Source: Pseudomonadota bacterium
GTDB lineage: Bacteria > Pseudomonadota > Gammaproteobacteria > Steroidobacterales > Steroidobacteraceae
Direction of reading: 5' to 3'
DNA length: 64,000 bases
Assembly: GCA_016705325.1 (NCBI GenBank)
Contig: JADIYJ010000027.1
Location: forward strand, 496,001 to 560,000
Shown here piece after piece: positions 1-10,002 of this stretch. Both the position numbers and the translations under genes were made by a program. The notes beneath the pieces were generated by a model. That model saw only the letters and a list, made by a program, of their open reading frames with translations, ran no database searches and was not told where the DNA came from. Position 1 is the first letter of the stretch, and each line of letters opens with the position of its first letter.

Positions 1-418
1 ACCGCACGTCGCGGCGCAGTCGTGCGCGCAGGGCGCCCGCGAGGCGCTCCCGCTGGGCGTCGTTGAGCTCGGCAGCAGAGGCGACCTCGACGTCGGCGAC
101 GTTCTGGTGCTCGGCTTTCAGCTCGTCGAAGTGCTCGGCGATCTCGGGCAGGTAGTCGATGCGGCCGTTCTCGGCCAGCAGCTCGAGCAAGGACCGGGCA
201 TTCGCGTCGAGCGCGTCGCCACAGACGTTGGCCACCAGCTCCTTCAGCTGCTGCCTGCCGACTCCCGGGCTGCTCTCGAACGCCTTGAACTCATCGCTCA
301 TGACGACTGCGCGGGCGGTGCCAAGCCAGCCCGCCCAGGCATCGAGCGTGTTCCTGTCCCGCGCGTGGGCGAAAGCCGCCTTGGCGTAGGGTCTCGCTAC
401 CGTGGCTCTCTCAGCCAT
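1..418 (-). CDS. atpH: ATP synthase F1 subunit delta (partial at window edge)
   Basis: Delta is the peripheral-stalk subunit that ties the F1 head to the b-subunit dimer. The gene begins at 418 with ATG and reads [20 protein letters not shown], the conserved N-terminus of the family (ARPYAKAxF). It is open to position 1, so only about 139 codons of the usual ~178 are in the window. The start overlaps the atpF stop by 8 nt (ATGGCTGA), the translational coupling expected inside an atp operon. The rest (atpA-G-D-C) should lie beyond the left edge. Confidence 0.93.
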   Translation of the reverse strand, partial: MAERATVARPYAKAAFAHARDRNTLDAWAGWLGTARAVVMSDEFKAFESSPGVGRQQLKELVANVCGDALDANARSLLELLAENGRIDYLPEIAEHFDELKAEHQNVADVEVASAAELNDAQRERLAGALRARLRRDVR

Positions 419-905
419 GCATCGTTACTCCACCCTCGATTTCGCGGGCCAGTTGCTCGATCAGGTCGGCGTGTGCCTTCGGGTCGATCTCTCGCTGCAG
501 CAGGCGGGAAGCGCCGGCCACGGCCAGGCTGGCCACGTCCTTGCGCAACTCGTCGCGCGCGCGGGACTTCTCCTGCGCTGCGTCCTGCCGCGAGCTGTCG
601 ACGATGCGCTTGCCCTCTTCCATCGCGGTCGAGCGTGCTTCGTCGACGATCTCGACCTCGCGCTTGTGCGCCTGGTCGACGATTTTCTTGGCCTGGTCGC
701 GAGCGGCGTTGACGATCACCTGGGCTTCCCCATGCGCGCTCTGCAACTCGGTCTGGCCGCGCTCAGCGGCAGCCAGTCCTTCCGCGATCTTCTTCTGTCG
801 GTCTTCGATCGCCTTGGTGAGAGGCGGCCAGATGAACTTCCAGGAGAACCAGATCAGGACCCCGAACACCAGCATCTGGCCGAGCAGCGTCGCATTGATA
901 TCCAT
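411..905 (-). CDS. atpF: ATP synthase F0 subunit b
   Basis: Subunit b forms the outer stalk, anchoring delta and the alpha3beta3 head to the membrane. The 164-aa product has a single N-terminal membrane segment (residues about 5-25, [20 protein letters not shown]) followed by a long charged, Ala/Glu/Lys/Arg-rich helix expected to dimerise. Length and the [13 protein letters not shown] start of the cytoplasmic helix are typical of bacterial b subunits. It sits between atpE (25 nt upstream) and atpH (8-nt overlap) in the standard B-E-F-H order. Confidence 0.96.
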   Translation of the reverse strand: MDINATLLGQMLVFGVLIWFSWKFIWPPLTKAIEDRQKKIAEGLAAAERGQTELQSAHGEAQVIVNAARDQAKKIVDQAHKREVEIVDEARSTAMEEGKRIVDSSRQDAAQEKSRARDELRKDVASLAVAGASRLLQREIDPKAHADLIEQLAREIEGGVTMHG

Positions 906-930
906 GACGACGTCCTCGCTGCAGTGCCGG

Positions 931-2109
<1,179 letters not shown>

Positions 2110-2134
2110 CTAGTTCCCACTCCGACCGGACGGA

Positions 2135-2530
2135 CTATTGCTTCTTGGTGGGCCCGCCCAGGCGAGCCGCTCCAAACCAGTACCCAAAGAACGTCGCGAC
2201 GTACGCTGCGAGCAGCGGCACCGCCTCGACGTTCGGCGACCGGAACGCGGTCACCAGCAATGCGATCGTGAAGCCGACCTTCACCAGCCACCCCAGGAAG
2301 AACCCGATCGTGGCCCGCATCAGCGTCGCGCCTTCGCCATGCCGCAGCATCGCAAAGGCCATCAGGCTCGTCGCCGCCACGCCGATCCCGGCTCCCAGCA
2401 GCGCTGACGCGCCGGCACGGGAACCCGAGATCACGAAACACACGGCCGCGACAGCCGCCCCGAGCAGGACCTGACTCAGCACGACGGCCAGCGCCTGGCG
2501 CCTGCCTTTCTGCACGTCGAGGTTGCTCAA
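2135..2530 (-). CDS. atpI: ATP synthase assembly protein I
   Basis: AtpI is a small membrane protein at the head of many atp operons, linked to c-ring assembly. The 131-aa product has four predicted membrane segments (residues about 12-32, 38-60, 73-93 and 103-122) and ends in a short basic tail (GGPTKKQ). Assignment rests on membrane topology, size and position directly upstream of atpB; the sequence itself is poorly conserved in this family. The promoter for the operon should lie in the repeat-containing gap to its right, but I could not define a convincing one. Confidence 0.85.
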   Translation of the reverse strand: MSNLDVQKGRRQALAVVLSQVLLGAAVAAVCFVISGSRAGASALLGAGIGVAATSLMAFAMLRHGEGATLMRATIGFFLGWLVKVGFTIALLVTAFRSPNVEAVPLLAAYVATFFGYWFGAARLGGPTKKQ

Positions 2531-2697
2531 GGCCTCATCCAGCTTCCGGGCAACAAAAAAGCCACTTCATGCCGGTTGGCCGGCCACGGGTGGCGTTGAA
2601 ATCCGTTACCCGGGCCAGCTCACGCCGAGGCGTGGCCGCCGGAAAGGCGCGGAAGTATAGGGACCTTTTTGCAGTGCTTCAAATCCGCATCTGCCGC

Positions 2698-2800
2698 GGA
2701 GGAAGGGGTGGAAGGAGGGGAAGGGGAGGAAGGATAGGAAGGGGAGGAAGGGGAGGAAGGGGAGGAAGGATAGGAAGGACAGGAAGGAGGGGAAAAGGCG
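2698..2800. repeat. Purine nonamer tandem repeat GGAAGG(NNN)
   Basis: About 100 nt of almost pure purine are built from 9-nt units of GGAAGG followed by GGA, ATA, ACA or AGG. The complementary pyrimidine version lies 200 nt to the right (2998-3121), so the two blocks form a large imperfect inverted repeat between parB and atpI. The spacer 2801-2997 holds an AT-rich stretch (about 2911-2990) unlike the rest of the window, but no gene. Confidence 0.85.
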
Positions 2801-2997
2801 AGGCAAGTAGTTAGATCGAGTCCGGAGCGGAGGGTAGTGGGGTTTTTCGCGCCAACGCCGCGCGCTGCGGGTTGAAGAAAGCGGTACCAGTGGACGGAAT
2901 GGATGCGCGAGATTAATAAATGTGAAGTTGACAGTTATATCATTCAAATATTATGCAATTAGCTTGCATTCCAAAAAACTTATAAATACGGCGCGGC

Positions 2998-3121
2998 TTC
3001 TTCCTATCCTTCCTCCCCTTCCTATCCTTCCTATCCTTCCTCCCCTTCCTATCCTTCCTATCCTTCCTCCCCTTCCTCCCCTTCCCGCCCTTCCCCCCCT
3101 TCCCGCCCTTCCCCCCCTTCC
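2998..3121. repeat. Pyrimidine nonamer tandem repeat CCTTCC(NNN)
   Basis: About 13 tandem 9-nt units of CCTTCC followed by TAT, TCC, CGC or CCC run up to the parB stop codon (TAA at 3124-3122). Read along the parB mRNA, the purine form begins immediately after the stop codon. This is the mirror of the block at 2698-2800 and resembles the locus at 14910-15075, where the same layout follows the prpC stop. Confidence 0.85.
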
Positions 3122-4090
3122 CTACTTAATGTGCGCCAGGATTCCGTCCAGCTCGTCCAGGCTGTTGTAGGCGATCACGAGCTTGCCCTTGCCGGTCCGT
3201 GCGTGCTGCAGCGACACCCTGGCGCCGAGCTTGTCCGCCAGGTCCTGTTCCAGCCGGGTGACGTTGGGGTCGGGCCGGGGGTCGTCGGCGTCGTCCTTGC
3301 GGTTGGACTTGTCGCCATGGGCGAGCATCCGTTTCACGAGCGCTTCGGTCTCGCGGACCGACAGGCCCTTCCTGGCGACCAGCGCACCGACCTCGGACTG
3401 CTGCCGTGCCTGCGGCAACCCGAGCAGCGCGCGGGCATGTCCCATCTCGAGCTGCCGCTGCTCGACCAGTGCCTTCACTTCGTCGGTCAGCTCGAGCAAC
3501 CGCAGGAGGTTGCTGACGGCAGCACGCGAGCGGCCGACGGCATCGGCCGCCTGTTGATGGGTGATGCCGAACTCGCGGATCAACCGGTCGAGCGCGCGGG
3601 CCTCCTCGAGCGGGTTCAGGTTCTCGCGCTGGATGTTCTCGATGAGCGACATCGCGACCGCGGCTTCGTCGGGCACGATGCGGACGACGGCGGGGATGTC
3701 GTGCAGGCCTGCCATCTGCGCGGCGCGCCAGCGGCGCTCGCCCGCGATGATCTCGTAGCGGATCGGCTCGCCGGCTTTCTGCGCGACGAGCGGGCGGACC
3801 ACGATCGGCTGCACGACGCCCTGGGCGCGGATCGAGTCGGCGAGTTCCTGCAGGCTTTCGGGACGCATGTCGAGGCGCGGCTGGTAGCGGCCCCGTTGCA
3901 GCAGGTCGACCGGAATGCGGGTGAGTTCCTCGTCGCGCGGTGTGGCCGCAACAGGCGCCAGGGCCGGGGCCGCGGTGGACGACGTGCCGGGTGCATCGAC
4001 CGCAGTTGCGGGAGTGGGGGCAGGCGCCGGCGTGACGGAACCGAGCAGAGCCTCGAGGCCCCGTCCGAGGGAGGGTCGCTTTGTTGCCAT
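3122..4090 (-). CDS. parB: Chromosome partitioning protein ParB (Spo0J/Noc family)
   Basis: ParB binds parS sites near the origin, hydrolyses CTP as a sliding clamp and loads SMC/condensin, working with ParA. The 322-aa protein opens with the ParA-stimulating basic motif KRPSLGRGLEALLG (residues 4-17), then an Ala/Pro linker. The ParB/Srx CTPase core follows, with GERRWRA at 117-123 and ENIQRENL at about 151-158, and then a helix-turn-helix around 176-197. The C-terminus carries the dimerisation region. Normally parA and parB are adjacent; here a PagL-like gene on the opposite strand separates them. Confidence 0.97.
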   Translation of the reverse strand: MATKRPSLGRGLEALLGSVTPAPAPTPATAVDAPGTSSTAAPALAPVAATPRDEELTRIPVDLLQRGRYQPRLDMRPESLQELADSIRAQGVVQPIVVRPLVAQKAGEPIRYEIIAGERRWRAAQMAGLHDIPAVVRIVPDEAAVAMSLIENIQRENLNPLEEARALDRLIREFGITHQQAADAVGRSRAAVSNLLRLLELTDEVKALVEQRQLEMGHARALLGLPQARQQSEVGALVARKGLSVRETEALVKRMLAHGDKSNRKDDADDPRPDPNVTRLEQDLADKLGARVSLQHARTGKGKLVIAYNSLDELDGILAHIK

Positions 4091-4164
4091 AGCGGACTAT
4101 TATGCCGGCCGCGTCGCGAGGGCGCAGGAAACCCCGCTGGATCGAGTTCGAGCCGGAGGCTTGC

Positions 4165-4791
4165 ATGCGTCCCGTTGCCGCCCTGCTGCTGGGTGGACTG
4201 ATCGGTTGTTGCGGCAGCGGTGGCACGGCCTCGGCGCAGGCCGCCGGGACCTCATCGGCCGTTGAATCGGAGGCGGATTCCGGGCGTCCGGACGAAGCTT
4301 CGATGCGGCCGACACATGCCCTGGATTCGCCGTCGCTGGTGTTTGCCGCCGGTGTGTTCGCGCTGGTCGAGGCCTACGACTACCCGTACAGCTTCGGCGT
4401 GACCTATGTCGCGCGGCCGCTGACGACGTGGCGCCTGTCACCCGGTGCAGGTTTCGCCGTGGGACCCGACGGCATCGCCTTCGTGTACGTGGACGTGCGT
4501 CGCGACTTCGCTCTGGGCGAACGCTGGACGTTCACACCGAGCCTTGCAACCGGCTGGTTCATCAACGGCGACGAAATCGGCCCGCGCGATCACCTGGAAT
4601 TCCAGAGCGGCATCCTGTTTTCGCGGCGCTTCGACAACGGACTGCGGCTCGGACTGGCGGGCCTGCACATTTCGAACGGCGGGCTGGCGCATCCCAACAA
4701 CGGCACGGAAGCGGTGCTGCTCACCTTGCAGGTACCGCTGCAGAAACAGGAAACAGGGGACGCTCACCTATTTCCGACAGGAAATAGGTGA
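4165..4791 (+). CDS. PagL-like lipid A 3-O-deacylase (acyloxyacyl hydrolase family)
   Basis: PagL-family enzymes are outer-membrane beta-barrels that remove the 3-linked acyl chain of lipid A. The protein has a probable signal peptide (MRPVAALLLGGLIGCCG...ASAQA). It ends in the family signature GLRLGLAGLHISNGGLAHPNNGTE, which contains the His-Ser pair of the catalytic triad (HISN) and a following Asn-Gly-Thr-Glu. I chose the ATG at 4165 because GGAGG lies 5 nt upstream; an earlier in-frame ATG would prefix an unlikely basic leader. The last ~17 residues and the stop are encoded by the palindrome at 4742-4813, so the natural C-terminus has probably been altered by that insertion. It is convergent with parA. 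Confidence 0.8.
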   Translation: MRPVAALLLGGLIGCCGSGGTASAQAAGTSSAVESEADSGRPDEASMRPTHALDSPSLVFAAGVFALVEAYDYPYSFGVTYVARPLTTWRLSPGAGFAVGPDGIAFVYVDVRRDFALGERWTFTPSLATGWFINGDEIGPRDHLEFQSGILFSRRFDNGLRLGLAGLHISNGGLAHPNNGTEAVLLTLQVPLQKQETGDAHLFPTGNR

Positions 4792-4813
4792 GCGTCCCCT
4801 GTTTCCTGTTTCT
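4742..4813. repeat. Perfect palindrome, 34-bp arms, 4-nt loop
   Basis: The arms 4742-4775 and 4780-4813 are exact reverse complements around the loop GACA. The arm contains GGGGACGCTCACCTATTTCC. The element covers the stop codon of the pagL-like gene (4789-4791) and abuts the parA stop (TGA at 4815-4813). It could end transcription of both convergent genes, but it is much longer than a normal terminator and has no T tract. It looks like an inserted REP-type palindrome. Confidence 0.95.
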
Positions 4814-5616
4814 CATTCTTCGTCGGGCTCGGGCGCCGGTCCCGCCAGCGCTTCTTCTTCACGACGAATCATCTCGCCGGCGAGCGCCAGGTACGCGAGT
4901 GCGCCGCGCGAATCCTTGTCGTGGAACAGCACGGCCTTGCCGAAGCTCGGCGCTTCCGCCAGCCGAACGTTGCGCGGAATCACGGTGCGGAACACCTTGT
5001 CGCCGAAATGCATCAGCAACTGACCCGACACTTCATTCGAGAGATTGTTGCGCGGGTCGTACATCGTGCGCAGGATGCCTTCGAGCCCGAGCTCGGGATT
5101 CACGCTGGCACGGATCTGCTCGATCGTGTTCATCAGTCCCGAGAGGCCCTCGAGCGCGTAGTACTCGCACTGCATCGGCACGAGCACGCTGTCGGCCGCC
5201 ACCAGCGCGTTGAGCGTCAGCAGGTTCAGCGCCGGCGGGCAGTCGATGATGATGACGTCGTAGTGGTCGCGGACGGGCTTCAGCGCATTCCGCAGCCGCA
5301 GCTCGCGGCCGATCATGCTCATCAGCTGCACTTCCGCGGCGACCAGGTCCTGGTTGCCCGGCAGCAGCGTGAAGTTGCCGGGATTGACGGGCACGAGCGC
5401 AGCCGCCAGTTCGCAATCGCCGAGCAGCACGTCGGTCGTCGACCGCTCGAGGCTGGCCTTGTCGACGCCGCATCCCATGGTGGCGTTGCCCTGCGGATCG
5501 CAATCGATCAGCAGCACCTTGCGTTGCGTCGCCGCGAGCGACGCCGCAAGGTTGACGGAGGTCGTGGTCTTGCCGACCCCGCCTTTCTGGTTCGCGACTG
5601 CGATGACCCGTTTCAT
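4813..5616 (-). CDS. parA: Chromosome partitioning ATPase ParA (Soj)
   Basis: ParA is a Walker-type ATPase that binds DNA as an ATP dimer and moves ParB-parS complexes. The 267-aa protein has the deviant Walker A KGGVGKTT at residues 11-18, including the signature lysine Lys11. Walker A' (LLIDCDPQGN) lies at about 35-44 and Walker B (VIIIDCPPAL) at about 120-130. The short N-terminus before the P-loop marks the chromosomal Soj type rather than a plasmid ParA. The stop codon lies in the palindrome at 4742-4813, so its last residues may have been changed by that element. It is 58 nt downstream of rsmG. Confidence 0.97.
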   Translation of the reverse strand: MKRVIAVANQKGGVGKTTTSVNLAASLAATQRKVLLIDCDPQGNATMGCGVDKASLERSTTDVLLGDCELAAALVPVNPGNFTLLPGNQDLVAAEVQLMSMIGRELRLRNALKPVRDHYDVIIIDCPPALNLLTLNALVAADSVLVPMQCEYYALEGLSGLMNTIEQIRASVNPELGLEGILRTMYDPRNNLSNEVSGQLLMHFGDKVFRTVIPRNVRLAEAPSFGKAVLFHDKDSRGALAYLALAGEMIRREEEALAGPAPEPDEE

Positions 5617-5674
5617 GGAACGGTCAAGGATACAGGAGGCGACGGGGGGAGGCCCTCACCCCGACCCTCTCCGT

Positions 5675-6307
5675 CTAAAGCGGGACCTTTTCGTGGGAAT
5701 GGGCGAGCTCGACGAGGTGCCGTTCCTCGTCCAGGCCGGGCACGTGCAGCTTGTGCACCGCCACGACCTTCCAGCCGTTGAAACCTTTGGCCAGCTCGTC
5801 GGTGGGATAGCGGCCCTTCATCGCCAGCAGGCGCCCGCCGCCAGCCACGAGTCCGCCCGCATTCCTGACCAGTTCCGCGAGCTGGCCAACCGCACGCGCG
5901 ATCACCGTGTCGAAGCGCGCCGCAGGCTGATAGGCCTCGGCCCGGGCCTGCACAACCTCGACATTGGTCAGCGCGAGCGTGTCGCGGACGTGTTCGAGGA
6001 AGCGGCACTTCTTGCCGATCGATTCGACCAGGACGAAATGCACGCCGGGCACGACGATCGCCAGCGGAATGCCGGGGAAGCCGGCGCCGCTGCCGATGTC
6101 CGCGACCCGCCTGCCGCGCAGCCAGGGCACCAGCGTCAGGCTGTCGAGCAGGTGCTTCGTGATCTGCGCCGGTCGCTCGCGGATGGCCGTGAGGTTCATG
6201 CGCGTGTTCCAGTCGTCGAGCAGGTCGAGGTGCTGAAGCAGTTTTGCAGACTGCGTTGCGTCGAGTTCGATGCCGAGGCCGCGCGCCCCTTCGATCAGGT
6301 CTGTCAT
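5675..6307 (-). CDS. rsmG: 16S rRNA (guanine527-N7)-methyltransferase RsmG (GidB)
   Basis: RsmG methylates G527 of 16S rRNA using S-adenosylmethionine; its loss gives low-level streptomycin resistance in many bacteria. The SAM-binding motif VADIGSGAGFPGIPLAI is at about residues 68-84, and the family motif WNTRMNLTAI is near residue 33. I chose the ATG at 6307 because homologues start a few residues before this point (MTDLIEGARGLGIEL); the upstream in-frame extension has no conserved sequence. In most gammaproteobacteria rsmG directly follows mnmG. Here mnmG is more than 21 kb away, so this neighbourhood has been opened. Confidence 0.95.
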   Translation of the reverse strand: MTDLIEGARGLGIELDATQSAKLLQHLDLLDDWNTRMNLTAIRERPAQITKHLLDSLTLVPWLRGRRVADIGSGAGFPGIPLAIVVPGVHFVLVESIGKKCRFLEHVRDTLALTNVEVVQARAEAYQPAARFDTVIARAVGQLAELVRNAGGLVAGGGRLLAMKGRYPTDELAKGFNGWKVVAVHKLHVPGLDEERHLVELAHSHEKVPL

Positions 6308-6375
6308 CCCGGCAGGATACACCGGACTTCCGCCCCGACCCTGTCGCGGGCGGGCGCGGCAGTGCCCGAACGGCG

Positions 6376-9300
6376 CTATAAACGTGAGGCGGCCGCGAGC
6401 GACTCCGCCTTGGTCAGCTCCTTGACGTTGTCGTCGGAGTTGCGATCGATCCACTTGTTGAACGGATCGACGCCCGCGTAGTTCGGCTCCTTGTCGGTCA
6501 CGAACGCCAGCGTCTGCTTGCCACTGCGCACAGGCATCCGCTGGACGGCGAGCACGCTCGACCGATCGTAACCCTTGCGGCCCGGCTCGACCGTGAACGC
6601 GCCGACGTCGAACGTTTCGTCGAGCGGCGCCTCGGTCTCCTTGCCCTTGCCATCGGCATGGAGCTTGCGCGCGTCCACCTCGAGCGTGACGTCCCAGCGG
6701 CCATCGGTCCGGCGCTTCGCCTTCGCGTCCGTCACTTTCACGTCGTAGAGCGTGATCTTCTCGAACAGGTCCGTGATCAGCTGCTGCTGCTCGGGACCCG
6801 CCACGGCACGGAATCGTTTGATGAGGTCCGTCGGGTTGGCGTACGGCGCCGGCTTGAACGCGAACTCCGCGATCAGGCCCCGCAAGGCCTCGTTGACCTT
6901 GTCCGCACCGATCTGGTCCTTGAGCAGGTACAGCGCGAGACCGCCCTTCTGGTAATGGATGTACGGCTGGTTCTCGACGCGCACGAGCGGCAGTTCCTCC
7001 AGCACTTCACCGCCGCGCGAACGCAGGTAACGATCGAGTTCGTACTTCAGGAACCTGCGGATCTGCTCCGGCCCGTACATCTGCTCCATCACCATCAGCG
7101 CGGAATACTGCGCCAGTGATTCGACGATGAAGGTGCCGCCCTGCTGATCGGCGCTGATGACCTGGTGGCCCCACCACTGGTGCCCGACTTCGTGCGCCGT
7201 GACGTAGGTGACCATGTCGATCTTCTCGGGATCGCGATAGTCCGCGACGAAGCCGATGCCTTCCGAGTACGGAATCGTGTTGGCGAAGGACTGCGCGAAG
7301 CTGGCGTAGTCCGGAAACTCCAGGATGCGCACCTGGCGGAACTGGAACGGGCTGAAATGCGCGGTGAAATAATCGAGCGAAGCCTTCATCGCCGCCTGCA
7401 TGCGTTCGATGTTGTAACGATGCGCGGGGTCGAAATAAACCGCCAGCTCGACGTCCTGCCAGCGGTCCTTCGCCACTTCGTACCTGGCCGACTGGACCGA
7501 AAAGAAGTTGTTGATCGGGGCGTCGCTGCGATAGCGAATCGTGCGGCGGCCGCCCTCGACGGTATCGGATTCACGGTATCCCGGCGCGATGGCGAGCTGG
7601 TCCGCCGTGGTCGACACGGTGATGTCCGAGTTCACCCAGTCGCTGTCACGACGCAACCCGCTGAACGCACGTGCGCTCTCGTCCTCGAGCTTCGCGGGGC
7701 GCAGTTCGGGCGGCAGGCCGTACTTGCGGCGCTTCGCGCGGTCCTGCAGCAGGCCCTCGCGGCTCATGCCGAGCATCGGCGCGATCTCGGTGTTGTCGAG
7801 GAACGTGCCGTTGTCGACGATGCGGCGCTCGTTGTCCGAATTGCGGAAGCCCTGCTGCTCGCGCAGTGTCTCGAAGGTGATGCGGCGGACTTCGAGCGGC
7901 GCCAGCGGGCGCTGGAAGCGGTAGATCCGGTAATCCTGGTCGACGTGCTCCCGCTCGAGCGTCGCACCTTCGACATCGAGCTTCGTCATCTGCAACGGCT
8001 TGAGCCAGCGCACGTGCACTGCAGCGAGCGGCTGGCCGGTGCGGTTCTGGATCACGTAGGCGCCGCGCGTGACGGCTCGCGGCTCGTCCGGATAGAGCGC
8101 AACGTCGAGCGTCACGTCCGTGATGCGCGGCTGCGGCACGTTCTCGTAGCCGATCAGCACTTTCTCGTACTCCGCCTGCTCGCGCTCACGACTCCGCGTC
8201 GTCGTGTAGTCGTTCACGACGTTGGTGTTGTAGTAGATCCAGCCGCCGAATCCGATCATCGCGACCACGGCCGCGGCCGCCACCCGACGGGGTGTGCCGC
8301 GGATCTTTCGCGGCAGCTGCGCCAGGCGCGTCCTGAGCGGCGCGCCGATGCCGCGAGGCCAGAGCGCGTAGGCCAGAACGGCCAGCAGGGCCGCCCCGGC
8401 CGTCCAGTAGGCGCGAAACCACCACGCGAAGCGTCCGAAATCACCCTGCCCGTTCATGTCGGAGAGCGGTGTGCCGGGATTGCCCGCGTACTGGTAGAGG
8501 TTGTGCTCGAAACCGAGCCGGTCGAGCGTTGTCTGGCCAACCACGAACAGCAACATCAGCATCCAGCCGAAAGTCTTGTGCGACACGAGCGTCTGCATGA
8601 AGATCGCGAGCACCGCGAACAGCACCACGCTCACGGTCGTCGGCAGCACGTACCAGAACAGATACTTGCCGACCTCGAGCTCGAAGTGGCCCTTGAGCAG
8701 CTGCACGGCGATCGCCGCCAGCACGCTCGCCGCCAGGGTCGCGAACAGCACGATCGAGATGGAGAGAATCTTCGGCACGACGAACGCCCAGTCGGGCGCC
8801 GGCGTCGCGTCGATGATCTCGTGCATGCGACGGTCACGGTCGCGCCAGACGAGTTCACCCGCGTAGTAGATCGCGATGATCAGCGGGATGATCGTGAAGG
8901 CGCCTTGCAGCGCCTCGATCATGATCCGCGTGACGGGATGGATCGTGTTGCCGTACCTCTCGTCGGCGTACCAGAGCGTGGCCAGCGAGTTCACGAAGCC
9001 GATGCCGAGCAGGACGATGAAGGCGGGACTGCGAATGGCGGCGGCCATGTCGAACCGGGCGAGCGCCCAGAGCTGGCTCCAGCCCGCGTCGCCGGACGGC
9101 GGCGCCTGCACGGCCGGTACGGCGGCGGCGCGCGCGACGATCATCGGCGCATCGTCGTCGAAGTCGTCCGGCGCCTTGGCTGCGGCCATGCGGCCTCCCG
9201 TTGCCGCGCGCGCATAAATCGCCCAGGCGAGGCCGAGCAACGCAAAAGCGACGCCCACCCACAAGACGCGGTTCCAGAGGATGTAGCCGGCGAAGTCGGG

Positions 9301-9993
9301 GATCTGCGTGTTGCGCTCGGCGGCGGTCCAGTAGCGGGTGGCCTGGTCGTACGCGCCGAGGCCGAACGGATCGACCAGGGCAACCGTATTGATGAACTCG
9401 GGCCGCGACAGGAAACCGGTCGCGACGAGGTAGAGCACCAGGAACACGATGACGCCGACGTACGTCCACATCATCGAGCGCGTGGCGGTCGCGATCGCGA
9501 AGAATCCGGCGCCGGTGACGAACAGCGTCGGCACGCAGAGCAGCAGGTAGACGTAAGCGTAGTGCCACGGGTTGAAGGGCCCGAGCACCTCGGGATCGAG
9601 CCACGGCATCGCGGCGCCGAGGATCATGCCGAGCGGCACGCTGAGGAACAGCAGGCAGCCCGCAAGGAAGGCCCCGGTGAAACGACCGAACAGGTAGTCG
9701 AAACGCGACAGGCGCGTCGAATGAATGATCGGGCCGAAGCCGGTCTCGTCGTCGCGCACCACGACGTTGGCGACGAACGCCGTCAGGATGAAGACCGAAA
9801 AGACGGTCATGACCATCAGGGTCTGGGCGATGGCGTAGGGCGAGTTCTTCCAGACGTTGCCGCCCGACCCGATCTGGACATTGTCGGAGGCGGTGGCGGC
9901 GAACGCGAGCAGCAGGAATATGGCGAAGGTGACCCAGAACGCCGGGGACTTGAGCTGGTAGCGCAGCTCGAACGCAGCGACGGATTTGAACAT
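6376..9993 (-). CDS. ABC transporter permease fused to M1-family (gluzincin) peptidase
   Basis: The 1205-aa protein has an N-terminal half (residues 1 to about 590) with two ABC-2-like permease blocks of about six membrane segments each. The C-terminal half is an M1-type peptidase. The zinc site is HEVGHQWWGH near residue 934, followed 18 residues later by the third ligand in ESLAQYSA, giving HExxH-x18-E. The topology suggests a membrane-tethered peptidase domain after the last helix at about 570-590. It is 9 nt downstream of the ABC ATPase gene, so the two probably form one exporter. Its substrate is unknown. Similar fusions are known in proteobacteria, usually annotated as ABC permease/M1 aminopeptidase. 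Confidence 0.88.
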   Translation of the reverse strand: MFKSVAAFELRYQLKSPAFWVTFAIFLLLAFAATASDNVQIGSGGNVWKNSPYAIAQTLMVMTVFSVFILTAFVANVVVRDDETGFGPIIHSTRLSRFDYLFGRFTGAFLAGCLLFLSVPLGMILGAAMPWLDPEVLGPFNPWHYAYVYLLLCVPTLFVTGAGFFAIATATRSMMWTYVGVIVFLVLYLVATGFLSRPEFINTVALVDPFGLGAYDQATRYWTAAERNTQIPDFAGYILWNRVLWVGVAFALLGLAWAIYARAATGGRMAAAKAPDDFDDDAPMIVARAAAVPAVQAPPSGDAGWSQLWALARFDMAAAIRSPAFIVLLGIGFVNSLATLWYADERYGNTIHPVTRIMIEALQGAFTIIPLIIAIYYAGELVWRDRDRRMHEIIDATPAPDWAFVVPKILSISIVLFATLAASVLAAIAVQLLKGHFELEVGKYLFWYVLPTTVSVVLFAVLAIFMQTLVSHKTFGWMLMLLFVVGQTTLDRLGFEHNLYQYAGNPGTPLSDMNGQGDFGRFAWWFRAYWTAGAALLAVLAYALWPRGIGAPLRTRLAQLPRKIRGTPRRVAAAAVVAMIGFGGWIYYNTNVVNDYTTTRSREREQAEYEKVLIGYENVPQPRITDVTLDVALYPDEPRAVTRGAYVIQNRTGQPLAAVHVRWLKPLQMTKLDVEGATLEREHVDQDYRIYRFQRPLAPLEVRRITFETLREQQGFRNSDNERRIVDNGTFLDNTEIAPMLGMSREGLLQDRAKRRKYGLPPELRPAKLEDESARAFSGLRRDSDWVNSDITVSTTADQLAIAPGYRESDTVEGGRRTIRYRSDAPINNFFSVQSARYEVAKDRWQDVELAVYFDPAHRYNIERMQAAMKASLDYFTAHFSPFQFRQVRILEFPDYASFAQSFANTIPYSEGIGFVADYRDPEKIDMVTYVTAHEVGHQWWGHQVISADQQGGTFIVESLAQYSALMVMEQMYGPEQIRRFLKYELDRYLRSRGGEVLEELPLVRVENQPYIHYQKGGLALYLLKDQIGADKVNEALRGLIAEFAFKPAPYANPTDLIKRFRAVAGPEQQQLITDLFEKITLYDVKVTDAKAKRRTDGRWDVTLEVDARKLHADGKGKETEAPLDETFDVGAFTVEPGRKGYDRSSVLAVQRMPVRSGKQTLAFVTDKEPNYAGVDPFNKWIDRNSDDNVKELTKAESLAAASRL

Positions 9994-10002
9994 CGCCTGG
10001 CC

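Noticed and set aside
2928..2956. Promoter TTGACA-N17-TTATGC in the AT-rich gap
   Set aside because: It points to the plus strand, where no gene follows for over 1 kb, and the -10 box is poor. AT-rich sequence gives such matches by chance.
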